Shown here in pieces: positions 14,742 through 23,206 of a stretch of 64,000 bases of DNA (the stretch's first letter is position 1; each line of letters begins with the position of its first letter). The stretch is taken from contig DATGJP010000020.1 of assembly GCA_035295125.1 (NCBI GenBank), positions 310,001-374,000 of the forward strand, in the 5' to 3' direction. The stretch is from JAICMB01 sp035295125. GTDB taxonomy: Bacteria > Acidobacteriota > Terriglobia > Bryobacterales > Bryobacteraceae. The position numbers were made by a program, and so were the translations under genes. The notes below the pieces were generated by a model. That model ran no database searches. It saw only the letters and a program-made list of their open reading frames with translations, and had not been told where the DNA came from.

Positions 14742-16232
14742 TCAATTCTCCAGGAATAGTTTGTTGAACAGCTTCTTTTGATGCGCGAGCATGTCCACGT
14801 AGATGCTCGTGTTTTCGGCGCGCGGCAGGCACGGTTTTCCCATGCGGGCCGGCACTTCTGAAATGCTGTGAATCGCGCCCATTGTTTCCGCCGCCAGCAA
14901 GGCGGCACCACGGCTGGTGGCCTCGCGCTCCAGGCATGGCACGACGGCAAGTCCCAGCGCATCCGCCATCATCTGCGTCCAGGCGGGTGAACGCAGCAGC
15001 GCGCCGCCCGATGCAACGATCCGCGGCGTTCCTTCGAGACTCCCTGTCATGATCGTGAAAACTTCACGAAATCGCAGCGCGACCGATTCCAGGGCCGCCT
15101 GCAAAATGTCGTACGGCGTGGTGGCCAGGTTCATGCCGGCGATGACGGCGTGAAGGTCGGAGCGCCAGTAGGGCGACCGTTCGCCGGCGAAAAACGGCAG
15201 CACCATCAAGCCGTGCGAACCTGGTTTCGACTGCCGCAGATGTTCTTCGGTGTCCTGCTCCGGCGGCAGCGCCAGCGTGCGATGCATCCATGCATAGACG
15301 TCGCCGCCATTCGACAGCGCGCCGCCGAGCACGTATCTTTTGCGGTCGACGCGATAGCACCAGAGCCCGTCAGGAATCTGCACGGTCTCACGTTCCAGGA
15401 CCACTCGGATCGCGCCGCTGGTGCCGACCATCAAGGCAAAGTCGTCCGCCGACGTGCAGCCGCTGCCGACGTTATTGCAGGCGCCGTCGCCCAGCGCGGG
15501 GAACCAGGGAATCCCGTCGAACAGGGGCCATTTTTCGCGAAACGATGCGGTGAGGCTCGATGGCCGCTGGTCGAGATCGGCGAGCGGGCAGAGCTGATCG
15601 AGCCGGATCGGCAGCGCGGCAAGGACCTCGGCATCGTAATTGTTGGCCGCCTGCTCCCACAGGCCCGATCCGGAAACCATGGACGTCGAAGCCACTGGTT
15701 TGCCGAACAGCTTCAGGAACAGAAATTCGCCGAAGGAGAGCCAGTGCGTCGTCGCGTCGAATGCAGCGCGGCGGTTGCGATGGAGCCATAGCAGCTTCGC
15801 TGGCCAGTAGCTGGTATGGAGCCGGCAGCCGGTCCGCGCATGGACGGCTTTCGCATCGAGACGCTGCGTCAGCTCTTCGGCCTCCTTCGCGCTGCGGGTG
15901 TCGAAGAGATGGATGATCGGCGTTGTGATTGAGCCGCTGCCGTCGACACCGAGGAAACTGTGCCAGAACGTGTCGAACGCGACCGCGTCCGCATGCAATC
16001 CGGCGGTTTTCATCTGGTCGTGGATGCGCCCCAGAACCTCGATCGTCAGATCCAGGAGAACCTGGGGATCGATTTCCACTCCGCCGTCGGTGGTGGTTGT
16101 AATTTGATAGGGGACCTGTTCGCCGAAGCCGGCCTTCTGCTCACCATGGGAATCGAAAAGCAGCGTGCGGACGCTCGAAGACCCCACGTCAAGGCTGACA
16201 ATCAGAGCGCCGGAGGTGGAAGTGGGGGCCAT
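14742..16232 (-). CDS. FGGY-family carbohydrate kinase (gluconokinase-like)
   Basis: A 496-residue two-domain FGGY kinase. The N-terminal phosphate loop is SLDVGSSSVRTLLFD; a second ATP-site segment GTSGAIRVVL occurs in the C-terminal domain, followed by LPFFAGERSPYW and the IVASGGALLRSPAWTQMMAD signature. These features fit gluconokinases and xylulokinases. Gluconate or xylulose is likely but the substrate is uncertain. It is the first gene of an operon with the KdsC-like phosphatase (4-base gap) and the ACT protein. Confidence 0.87.
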   Translation of the reverse strand: MAPTSTSGALIVSLDVGSSSVRTLLFDSHGEQKAGFGEQVPYQITTTTDGGVEIDPQVLLDLTIEVLGRIHDQMKTAGLHADAVAFDTFWHSFLGVDGSGSITTPIIHLFDTRSAKEAEELTQRLDAKAVHARTGCRLHTSYWPAKLLWLHRNRRAAFDATTHWLSFGEFLFLKLFGKPVASTSMVSGSGLWEQAANNYDAEVLAALPIRLDQLCPLADLDQRPSSLTASFREKWPLFDGIPWFPALGDGACNNVGSGCTSADDFALMVGTSGAIRVVLERETVQIPDGLWCYRVDRKRYVLGGALSNGGDVYAWMHRTLALPPEQDTEEHLRQSKPGSHGLMVLPFFAGERSPYWRSDLHAVIAGMNLATTPYDILQAALESVALRFREVFTIMTGSLEGTPRIVASGGALLRSPAWTQMMADALGLAVVPCLEREATSRGAALLAAETMGAIHSISEVPARMGKPCLPRAENTSIYVDMLAHQKKLFNKLFLEN

Positions 16233-16836
16233 TTACCCTTATAGCATTTGGCCGTTGCGGGACGGACGTTTGAGGCGAGGAAGCGTCGAGGTTTTGCACG
16301 CTCTTTCCCTTGTGCTGCACACACAGTGTATGTTGGTGATTTCTCTCACATTCCCTCAAATTGCGACGCACGATTCGGCTCGTCGCGACGCTGTTTTTCT
16401 GCCGTGCGTCGCGCTTTTGCCGCAGGAGGAAGCGGTGGAATTGCGGCAGCAGGCGCTTCTGATGGCACTATAACGCGACAGTACGAGTGCGGAACCCTTC
16501 GGCGAGCGGTCGGATGGGGGTAAGGCATTGTAGATCAGTGCTTATTGCGGTCGCGGCGATTTTCGTTACACGTGTGACCGGCTTTCAGCCCAATGCCCCG
16601 TAGTTTCGGGAACGGCCAGTTTGGTTAAGCCTGCGACAGGTTGTTAACCGGCCCGCCCGTAGCTCTGAACAAGCTCCGACCATCGCCGGTTGGCGACCAG
16701 CGGCAGGATGGCATCCGCATCACAGGCAGCCGGACCACTCCCGTTTAGGGAAAACAAAGCGGCATTGGGCTTTCAGCGGCTTATACTGCCTGCGAATGAA
16801 AAACCGACAACCACAACGGATACGAGACACTGGAGC
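16233..16836. other. Gene-free region
   Basis: About 600 bases between the kinase and a small gene without a credible gene on either strand. The open frames here lack ribosome sites and have no recognisable products. An ACACGTGT palindrome near 16566 is the only compact dyad I noted. Promoters for the two flanking divergent genes must lie here, but I cannot locate them with confidence. Confidence 0.5.
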
Positions 16837-17205
16837 ATGCAGCCATCCAGAAGCGATCTGATACAAATGTTCGTGCTTGACGCCATCGCGGATGATTATG
16901 AGAACCTCGCGCACATAAAAATCGACGTTACGTCTTTGAGTTCCCGAGCCGGACTGGCCGTTGAGCCCGGCGAGGTGACGGATGCGCTGATCCGCTTGAT
17001 CGAGCGCGGCCTCGCGACTGCATTCAACCTGAGAGGCTGGAATCCTCCCGAGGAATACCCCGGAATCCCGCCATCGTGCGACATCGACGAATACTACTTC
17101 TGGACCACCAGTGAGGGGAAGAAGGTACAACTGGCAGACTATCCCGAATGGCCATTCGACGAAGATAACAACCGGCGCAACGACTGGCAGGCCCCGTCCC
17201 GTTGA
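16837..17205 (+). CDS. Small acidic protein, possible winged-helix fold
   Basis: A 122-residue protein if it starts at ATG 16837 (MQPSRSDLIQMFVLDAIADDYENL); an extension to 16690 has no coding character. The helix-rich start, the VTDALIRLIERGLATAF segment and the following strands resemble a winged helix. A later DEYYFWTTSEGKKVQL strand leads to an acidic tail. No family is recognised. Proteins of this kind occur as stand-alone orphans in soil Acidobacteria. Function unknown. Confidence 0.6.
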   Translation: MQPSRSDLIQMFVLDAIADDYENLAHIKIDVTSLSSRAGLAVEPGEVTDALIRLIERGLATAFNLRGWNPPEEYPGIPPSCDIDEYYFWTTSEGKKVQLADYPEWPFDEDNNRRNDWQAPSR

Positions 17206-17274
17206 GCCGTTCCCTGTCAGAATTTCGTGCTTTAATTCCTCACTGAAATACTGCCAAATCTTTCCAATTCGGTA

Positions 17275-17280
17275 TATAAT
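17275..17280 (+). promoter_or_regulatory. Possible sigma-70 promoter for the zinc-ribbon gene
   Basis: A perfect TATAAT at 17275-17280 has CTGCCA, four of six matches to TTGACA, 18 bases upstream. Transcription would begin near 17287 and give a leader of about 174 nucleotides before ATG 17461, which includes the hairpins at 17315-17355. Confidence 0.4.
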
Positions 17281-17314
17281 CCATATGTGAACCGCCTCCC
17301 ATCTGAGGGCGACT

Positions 17315-17355
17315 AGGCATAGTCCCCAATGAGGGTAGGGACTAAGATGCCTACC
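17315..17355 (+). promoter_or_regulatory. Leader with two mutually exclusive hairpins
   Basis: TAGTCCC (17320-17326) pairs with GGGACTA (17338-17344), extended by AGGCA/TGCCT (17315-17319 with 17348-17352). The segment GGTAGG (17334-17339) can instead pair with CCTACC (17350-17355). Both structures cannot form together, as in attenuators or riboswitches. No known riboswitch consensus was recognised. Confidence 0.35.
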
Positions 17356-17460
17356 TTAGCTAAGTAGATTCTTGCCGCCGACTAGGGCAACATATCTCAC
17401 TTAGAGCCTTCCCACCGCGCAACTCCCTTGATACACTGGGGCATCCTTATAGCAGGCGCT

Positions 17461-18471
17461 ATGGCGTGTTTATACTGTCGTAGAAAAATCGGGCCCCTGC
17501 AGAAGTGGGTGGATGCCAACTTTTGTTGCTCCAGCCACCGCAAAAAATATAAGGCTAATTCTGCGCGCGCTATTCGCGAAGCAGAAGACCAATACGGTTT
17601 CGACGATAACTGGAACGAGCGCTGGCGGTTATACGCCAACAAAGCACCTGCAAAGCCTCATAACACGCCGTCACAAGCCAGTGCCTTCCTTTTGGTTCTG
17701 GCTGTCGCCTTCATATTGTTAGCCGTGTTCCGCGGACCCGGCAGCGATAGCGGTGCGAACGACAGCGCACAAAACCAAGGTGGTCCCGGCCCTCTCATGG
17801 GAGGCAAAGACTCCGGCTTGCGACAGAAGATCGGCGCTGCTATCCAGAGCCATGCGCCCGTCTCCCTGCGTGACGATTTCTCCACGGGATTTGCCAAGTG
17901 GGATGGTCCGAAGGGTAGTGACTGGGTGCAGGAGCGCGGATACGTCCGGCCTGGCAGGCTGCGGATCTGGAAAGAATCCGAATCGCTATCCAACTATGAT
18001 CTTGAGTTCGTCGGACATATTGAAAAGAAGAGCCTCAGTTGGGCGTTTCGGGCCGCGGACCTTCAGAATTACTACGGCTCGAAGTTGACGGTAGGCAAGT
18101 CAGGGCCTCTTCCCAATACGGGGCTGGTTCGTTTTGCAGTGCTGGACGGTCGGGAGCGCGATCGCGTCGAGGTTCCGCTGCCGGTTTCCCTCGATCGCAA
18201 CACCGATTACCACGTGCGCGTCACCGTTCGCGGGAATCGTTTTCTGACCTCTATCGACGGGCAGTTGGTGAGTTCCTGGGTCGATAACCGCATCAGCCGC
18301 GGCGGCATCGGATTCTTTGCCGACAATGGCGAGTCGGCGGCTCTCAAATGGGTCAGCGTCTCTGAGCGCGACAGCTTCTGGGGAAAGCTCGTATCGAGCT
18401 TCTCGCTCATTACGTTCCCCGGCGTGCCGCCCGACTCCGTGTTCCTGATGGGCTCGCCGTTCATTCAATAG
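17461..18471 (+). CDS. Zinc-ribbon, transmembrane, LamG-like domain protein
   Basis: A 336-residue protein beginning at ATG 17461 (MACLYCRRKIGPLQKW). Residues 3-25 carry CxxC and a CCSSHRKKY group, together a likely zinc ribbon facing the cytoplasm. A single hydrophobic helix (FLLVLAVAFILLAVF, around residue 75) follows. The C-terminal half (DDFSTGFAKWDGPKGSDWVQE, then a concanavalin-like sandwich with SWAFRAADLQNYYG and HVRVTVRGNRF) is LamG/DUF1080-like. The topology suggests an inner-membrane protein with an extracytoplasmic ligand domain. Function unknown. Confidence 0.75.
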   Translation: MACLYCRRKIGPLQKWVDANFCCSSHRKKYKANSARAIREAEDQYGFDDNWNERWRLYANKAPAKPHNTPSQASAFLLVLAVAFILLAVFRGPGSDSGANDSAQNQGGPGPLMGGKDSGLRQKIGAAIQSHAPVSLRDDFSTGFAKWDGPKGSDWVQERGYVRPGRLRIWKESESLSNYDLEFVGHIEKKSLSWAFRAADLQNYYGSKLTVGKSGPLPNTGLVRFAVLDGRERDRVEVPLPVSLDRNTDYHVRVTVRGNRFLTSIDGQLVSSWVDNRISRGGIGFFADNGESAALKWVSVSERDSFWGKLVSSFSLITFPGVPPDSVFLMGSPFIQ

Positions 18472-18559
18472 CGGTCGCGTCCCGCTTCCGATCTCCTGAA
18501 ACCTGTTTCCGACCCACCGCGTCTGGAGGGCTTAGCGCAGAGTCAGACAGGAGACTTGT

Positions 18560-19615
18560 ATGACGGCAACACGTCTGTTGGCCGGCTGCGCTATTTTGTG
18601 CGCGGCTCTCAGCGCTCAAACCAAATCGCACAAGAATGCGATCGAAAGCGCCTACGGCAAGTGGTTGGATGTAGACGTCGCCTACATCATCACCGCTGAC
18701 GAGCGCAAAGCCTTCACGCAGCTCGGCACGGACGACGAACGCGAGCAATTCGTCGAGCAGTTCTGGCGCCAACGCGATCCTACTCCCGACACGGAAGAAA
18801 ACGAATTCAAAGAGGAGCACTATCGCCGCATCGCTTACGCGAATGAGCATTTCGCCTCCGGCATTCCCGGCTGGAAGACCGATCGCGGCCGCATTTACAT
18901 CATTCACGGACCGCCCGACGAAATCGAATCCCACCCTTCCGGTGGCGCGTATCAACGGCCTGCCGAAGAGGGTGGCGGCTCCATCACAACATATCCGTTC
19001 GAAGTCTGGCGCTATCGCTACATCAAAGATGTCGGCAATAACGTGCTCGTCGAATTTGTCGATCCGACCATGACGGGCGAGTTCCACATGACCATCGATC
19101 CCGACGAAAAGAATGCCTTGGCGCACGTGCCCAACGGCACTCCTCCACCGGGACCATTGGCGCAGCTCCAAGGCTCGAAGGAATTCGATCGTCTGCAGCA
19201 ATCGGTTGACGTCATGCGCCCGCCCCAGTCGCGTTTTCCGGACCTGGAGCCGCTGGTCGACTCCAACATCCGCTACAACGTGCTTCCCATGAAGGTTCAG
19301 ACGGCTGTGCGCCACGTGACCGAAACCATGGCGTCAGTGCCGGTAACGATTGAATTCGAGAATCGCGATCTACAGTTTAAAGAGCACGACGGCATCGGCG
19401 AAGCCACCGTGAACCTTTACATGCGCGTGAGCACCTTGTCCCGACGCGTCGTGAGCGTTCATGAGGACGTGGTCAAGACTACGCGTAACGGCGGCCCGGC
19501 GATTTACCGGGCTATCTTCTACCTCGCGCCCGGGTCCTATCGGCTGAATGTTGTCGCCAAGGATGTCGTCGGAGGCAACGTGGCCATTTACGAAACAGCC
19601 CTGCACGTGCCTTAA
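18560..19615 (+). CDS. Secreted GWxTD-domain protein
   Basis: A 351-residue protein after an AGGAGA ribosome site. A signal peptide (about residues 1-20) ends near ALSAQ. The GWxTD motif is GWKTD at 104-108, followed by GRIYIIHGPPDEIE, the hallmark of this domain in Acidobacteria and Bacteroidetes. The amino-terminal half contains DEREQFVEQFWRQRDPTPDTEENEFKEEHYRR. The C-terminal part is a beta-rich module ending in YETALHVP. It probably acts in the periplasm or at the outer membrane. No enzymatic role is known. Confidence 0.88.
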   Translation: MTATRLLAGCAILCAALSAQTKSHKNAIESAYGKWLDVDVAYIITADERKAFTQLGTDDEREQFVEQFWRQRDPTPDTEENEFKEEHYRRIAYANEHFASGIPGWKTDRGRIYIIHGPPDEIESHPSGGAYQRPAEEGGGSITTYPFEVWRYRYIKDVGNNVLVEFVDPTMTGEFHMTIDPDEKNALAHVPNGTPPPGPLAQLQGSKEFDRLQQSVDVMRPPQSRFPDLEPLVDSNIRYNVLPMKVQTAVRHVTETMASVPVTIEFENRDLQFKEHDGIGEATVNLYMRVSTLSRRVVSVHEDVVKTTRNGGPAIYRAIFYLAPGSYRLNVVAKDVVGGNVAIYETALHVP

Positions 19616-20112
19616 GGCGACTGTCGCGGCCGGGTACACACGATATAATCGCCCATCTTCCAAGGCCCCTCGGGCCCGCTTACTTCGTAAGTCATTTTGA
19701 ACGAATCCGGCGATTGCTGTTGGTAGCGGAACCGTTCCCGCCTGGGCTTCTGCTCCAGGATCGACGCGCGTTCGAACGTAACAGCGCCATTGGCCCATCC
19801 ATCGCTCGTAAATAAGCGAACGCCGCCCGCGATGTCATCAATCACGGCGATCAGTTTGCCCGACTCGCGGTCGACACCCCACGTCGACAACGCCTTATAC
19901 GGCCCCGGCGGCCGATCCGTGTGGCTGGAAACAAGCCACTTCCCGTCCAATTCCGATCGAAAGGCGACGTCCGCCGCGATTGTGCGGCCGTTCGCAAATT
20001 CGCCCGCACAACTCCACGACCCATTGAAGAACTTAACCATCGACGGGTCCATAGACTGCCCCACCGCGCACGCCGCTGTCATCAGCCAAACAACGAGCCC
20101 GACCTTCTGCAT
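19612..20112 (-). CDS. Secreted lipocalin/DUF1579-like protein
   Basis: A 166-residue secreted protein (signal peptide MQKVGLVVWLMTAACAVGQS). The body is an up-and-down beta barrel pattern: FFNGSWSCAGEFANGR, FRSELDGKWLVSSH, LSTWGVDRESGKLIAVIDD and KMTYEVSG. This resembles the DUF1579/lipocalin-like small-molecule binding barrels. It overlaps the convergent GWxTD gene by four bases. Ligand unknown. Confidence 0.7.
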   Translation of the reverse strand: MQKVGLVVWLMTAACAVGQSMDPSMVKFFNGSWSCAGEFANGRTIAADVAFRSELDGKWLVSSHTDRPPGPYKALSTWGVDRESGKLIAVIDDIAGGVRLFTSDGWANGAVTFERASILEQKPRRERFRYQQQSPDSFKMTYEVSGPEGPWKMGDYIVCTRPRQSP

Positions 20113-20122
20113 GCCGAAAATG

Positions 20123-21079
20123 TTAGCGCAGTGCCACCGGCCGGCCGCCGCTTGCTTTACTGCGCTGGGCAGCGTCCATAAATGCGAATATCTCCAGGGT
20201 CTCGTCGTTGGGCACGGGCGCCTGACCTGTCTGGAAGAACTTCACAATCTCCCGGACCAGCGGAGCGTACCCATCATTGGAGTTTTCGATCACCTGAGTC
20301 GTAACGTTCCTCCCCGATGCTTCCGGTTTCACGAATGCCACCGCTCCGTACGTCGAATAGGGACGCAAGGCGCGCACAGTGCCGATGCGTCCATCCTTCC
20401 AGCGGCCAACAACTACGTCCGCGTCAGCCGTCGACGTCCGAGTGACCTCCGCGCATCCCACGCCCATGATTGTGTACAGCATCTCAATGGGATGAATCGC
20501 ATACCATGCGAGGTCCAACTGCTGGTGCTCCTCCAACGGTCCAGGTCCCCAGGTAATCGCGCCTTCAAGATTCTTCGCCCCGTGCAGCCGCCACACCTCA
20601 CCGAAGCGCAAGCTCGATGAACTGAACCACGGCACGCCGGCCTCTTTCGCCAGGCGCGCGATTTCGCGGGCATCAGCGAACGTCGACGCCAGCGGTTTAT
20701 CAATGAAAAGCGGTTTTCGCGAGGCCGCCAGGCACTCGCGCACCTGCTCCAGGTGCGGGCGCCCGTCGACGCTCTCGATCAGCACACCATCCACGCGCCG
20801 GCAAAGTTCGCCGACCGTGGAGACGATTTCGACGCCCCATTTCTCCTGAAGCTCTCGCGTGAACCCGTCGACTCGGGTCCGGCTCGACTCCACGTCCGGA
20901 CTCCCGCCCTTGAACGCGGCCACGACCCTGGCGCCGGCAACGTGATCCTTATCCGACGGATCGTTCAGCATTTTCGTGAATGCCGTGACGTGCGAAGTAT
21001 CAGCGCCGACAATTCCCAGCCTCAGCTCCGCCGCGCCAACGCACGAAATCGCCATCACAAATGACAAAACGGCTTTCAT
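20123..21079 (-). CDS. Secreted Gfo/Idh/MocA-family oxidoreductase
   Basis: A 318-residue protein; ATG 21079 gives MKAVLSFVMAISCVGAAELRLGIVG, a signal peptide directly before a Rossmann strand. GIVGADTSH begins the nucleotide fold. DKPLASTFADAREIARLA is the EKP-like signature with D replacing E, and the C-terminal beta-sheet domain follows (WGPGPLEEHQQLDLAWYAIHPIEMLY, with the H in a catalytic position). It is probably a periplasmic sugar or polyol oxidoreductase. The start lies 19 bases inside the frame of divergent recG. Confidence 0.82.
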   Translation of the reverse strand: MKAVLSFVMAISCVGAAELRLGIVGADTSHVTAFTKMLNDPSDKDHVAGARVVAAFKGGSPDVESSRTRVDGFTRELQEKWGVEIVSTVGELCRRVDGVLIESVDGRPHLEQVRECLAASRKPLFIDKPLASTFADAREIARLAKEAGVPWFSSSSLRFGEVWRLHGAKNLEGAITWGPGPLEEHQQLDLAWYAIHPIEMLYTIMGVGCAEVTRTSTADADVVVGRWKDGRIGTVRALRPYSTYGAVAFVKPEASGRNVTTQVIENSNDGYAPLVREIVKFFQTGQAPVPNDETLEIFAFMDAAQRSKASGGRPVALR

Positions 21080-23205
21080 CACGCGCCATTGTACACTGTG
21101 GATTGCCGCTGGACCTTTCGACGCCACTGCAGTATGTGAAGGGAATTGGCCCCGCGCGCGCCGCCGCTCTGGAGACCAAAGGCCTGCTTACGGTCGAGGA
21201 CCTCCTCGCCTACGTCCCGTTCCGATACGAGGACCGCAGCAACGTCAAAACCATCGGGCGTTTGGCGCCCGGTGAGATGGCTACGGTCGTCGCGGAAGTG
21301 AAGTCGTCGAAGCTCTCCGGCTTTCGCCGCCGCAACCTTGGCCTCTTCGAGGCAGTGTTCACGGACGGCTCCGCGGAACCACTGGTTGCGAAGTGGTTTC
21401 ACGGGGACTACCTCGCCGATCGCTTCACGGCGGGCCTGCGGGTCGCCCTCTTCGGCAAAATCGAGCTCGACAGCTACACTGGCAATCTTCAAATGATGCA
21501 CCCCGAGTATGAGATCCTCACCGCCGAAGACGAGGCGGATGCGGCTCTGCATTTGGGTCGGGTGGTGCCGATCTACGAAGCCGCCGGCAAAATCACGACC
21601 CGTGTTTTTCGTTCGATCATTCATCGGCTCCTGGAATCGCTGGCGCCATTGGCCGATCCATTGCCCACTGAAATCCTGGCGCGCCTCAAGCTTCCCGATC
21701 GCTGGACCGCCATCCGCGAAACCCACTTTCCCGCCCAGGATGCCGACCTCCGCCTTCTCAACGCCTTCCGCTCTCCCCACCAGTACCGCCTGATCTTCGA
21801 AGAATTCTTCTGGCTGGAGTGCGGCCTGGCGCTGAAGCGCGCCAAGGCCCGGCTGCAGCCTGGCATCTCGTTCGACCTGAACGAACGGGTCCGCGAAAAG
21901 GTGAAAGCCATGCTTCCCTTCAAGCCGACCGGGGCCCAAAAGCGCGTGCTTGCCGAAATCGCCCTCGACATGAAGGAGCCGCATCCCATGAGCCGCCTGC
22001 TGCAGGGGGATGTCGGGAGCGGAAAAACCCTGGTGGCCGCGGAAGCCGCCATCATCGCGATCGAGAACAAATATCAGACCGTCGTCCTCGCGCCAACTGA
22101 GATTCTGGCGACGCAGCACTACCTTTATTTCAAGAAGCTGTTCCAGAACCTCGGCTATGTCCCGGTGCTGCTCACGGGTTCCTCAACCCAGCGCGAGAAA
22201 ACCCAGATCAGGAAGCTTCTAGCCTCAGGTTACGCACAGATCGCGATCGGCACCCATGCGCTGCTGGAACCCGGCGTAGAATTCCATCGACTGGGACTGG
22301 CGATCGTCGACGAACAGCATCGCTTTGGCGTTCTGCAGCGGCTCCGGCTGATGGAGAAAGGCGAGACGCCCGACGTCCTGGTTATGACCGCGACGCCGAT
22401 CCCCCGCACTCTCGCCCTCACCATCTATGGCGACCTTGACGTGTCGATCATCGACGAAATGCCACCCGGCCGGAAGCCGATCATCACGAAGCACCTCACC
22501 GAAGATCACATCGAGAGTGTCTATTCTTCGCTAAAGAGACAGATCGACGCCAGACGGCAGGCGTATATCGTGTACCCGGTGATCGAGGAGTCTGAGACCC
22601 AGGCAATGAAGGCCGCCGAGAAGATGTATCAACATCTCTCCGAGCGCGTTTTCCCAGACACGAAGGTCGGGCTGCTTCACGGCAAGTTGTCCGCCGAGAC
22701 CAAAGAAACGGTGATGGAGCAGTTCAAGCGCGGCGAAGTCGCCATTCTGGTTTCGACCACAGTGATTGAGGTCGGCGTCGATGTGCCTAATGCCACGGTC
22801 ATGGTGATCGAACAGGCGGAGCGATTCGGCCTGGCGCAGTTGCATCAACTCCGCGGGCGCGTCGGCCGCGGCGCCGAACAGAGCTACTGCATCCTGGTCA
22901 CGGGCAAGCTCAATGAAGCCAGCCAGGAACGCATCCGCACCATGGTGGAATCGAACGACGGCTTTTACATCGCCGAAATGGATCTTCGCCTGCGAGGCCC
23001 TGGAGAATTTTTCGGCACGAAGCAATCCGGGCTGCCCGCGTTGCGCGTAGGTAATATTATTCGCGATCGCGACGTGCTGGAAATCGCGCGAGGCGAGGCT
23101 CGCGCCTTTACCGAGCATCCGCCCTCGGAACAGGAACTGCGGCGTGGAATCGCCTACATCCGCGATCACTGGCAGCGGCGGTACGGCTTAATTCAAGTAG
23201 GTTGA
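21061..23205 (+). CDS. recG: ATP-dependent DNA helicase RecG
   Basis: A 714-residue RecG. It begins with the wedge/OB domain (LQYVKGIGPARAAALETKG). Helicase motifs are complete: motif I LLQGDVGSGKT, motif II DEQHRFG, motif III ATPIPRTLAL, IV-VI LLHGKL, VEVGVDVPNATVMVIEQAERFGLAQLHQLRGRVGRG, and the C-terminal TRG region GPGEFFGTKQSGLP. It remodels stalled replication forks. ATG 21061 overlaps the divergent gene start; a TTG at 21103 would avoid this and match the normal RecG start better. Confidence 0.95.
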   Translation: MTKRLSSRAIVHCGLPLDLSTPLQYVKGIGPARAAALETKGLLTVEDLLAYVPFRYEDRSNVKTIGRLAPGEMATVVAEVKSSKLSGFRRRNLGLFEAVFTDGSAEPLVAKWFHGDYLADRFTAGLRVALFGKIELDSYTGNLQMMHPEYEILTAEDEADAALHLGRVVPIYEAAGKITTRVFRSIIHRLLESLAPLADPLPTEILARLKLPDRWTAIRETHFPAQDADLRLLNAFRSPHQYRLIFEEFFWLECGLALKRAKARLQPGISFDLNERVREKVKAMLPFKPTGAQKRVLAEIALDMKEPHPMSRLLQGDVGSGKTLVAAEAAIIAIENKYQTVVLAPTEILATQHYLYFKKLFQNLGYVPVLLTGSSTQREKTQIRKLLASGYAQIAIGTHALLEPGVEFHRLGLAIVDEQHRFGVLQRLRLMEKGETPDVLVMTATPIPRTLALTIYGDLDVSIIDEMPPGRKPIITKHLTEDHIESVYSSLKRQIDARRQAYIVYPVIEESETQAMKAAEKMYQHLSERVFPDTKVGLLHGKLSAETKETVMEQFKRGEVAILVSTTVIEVGVDVPNATVMVIEQAERFGLAQLHQLRGRVGRGAEQSYCILVTGKLNEASQERIRTMVESNDGFYIAEMDLRLRGPGEFFGTKQSGLPALRVGNIIRDRDVLEIARGEARAFTEHPPSEQELRRGIAYIRDHWQRRYGLIQVG

Positions 23206-23206
23206 A

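Noticed and set aside
17315..17355. Known riboswitch (GEMM, SAM, cobalamin, mini-ykkC types)
   Set aside because: None of the conserved core sequences I know of these classes is present; kept only as an unknown leader structure.
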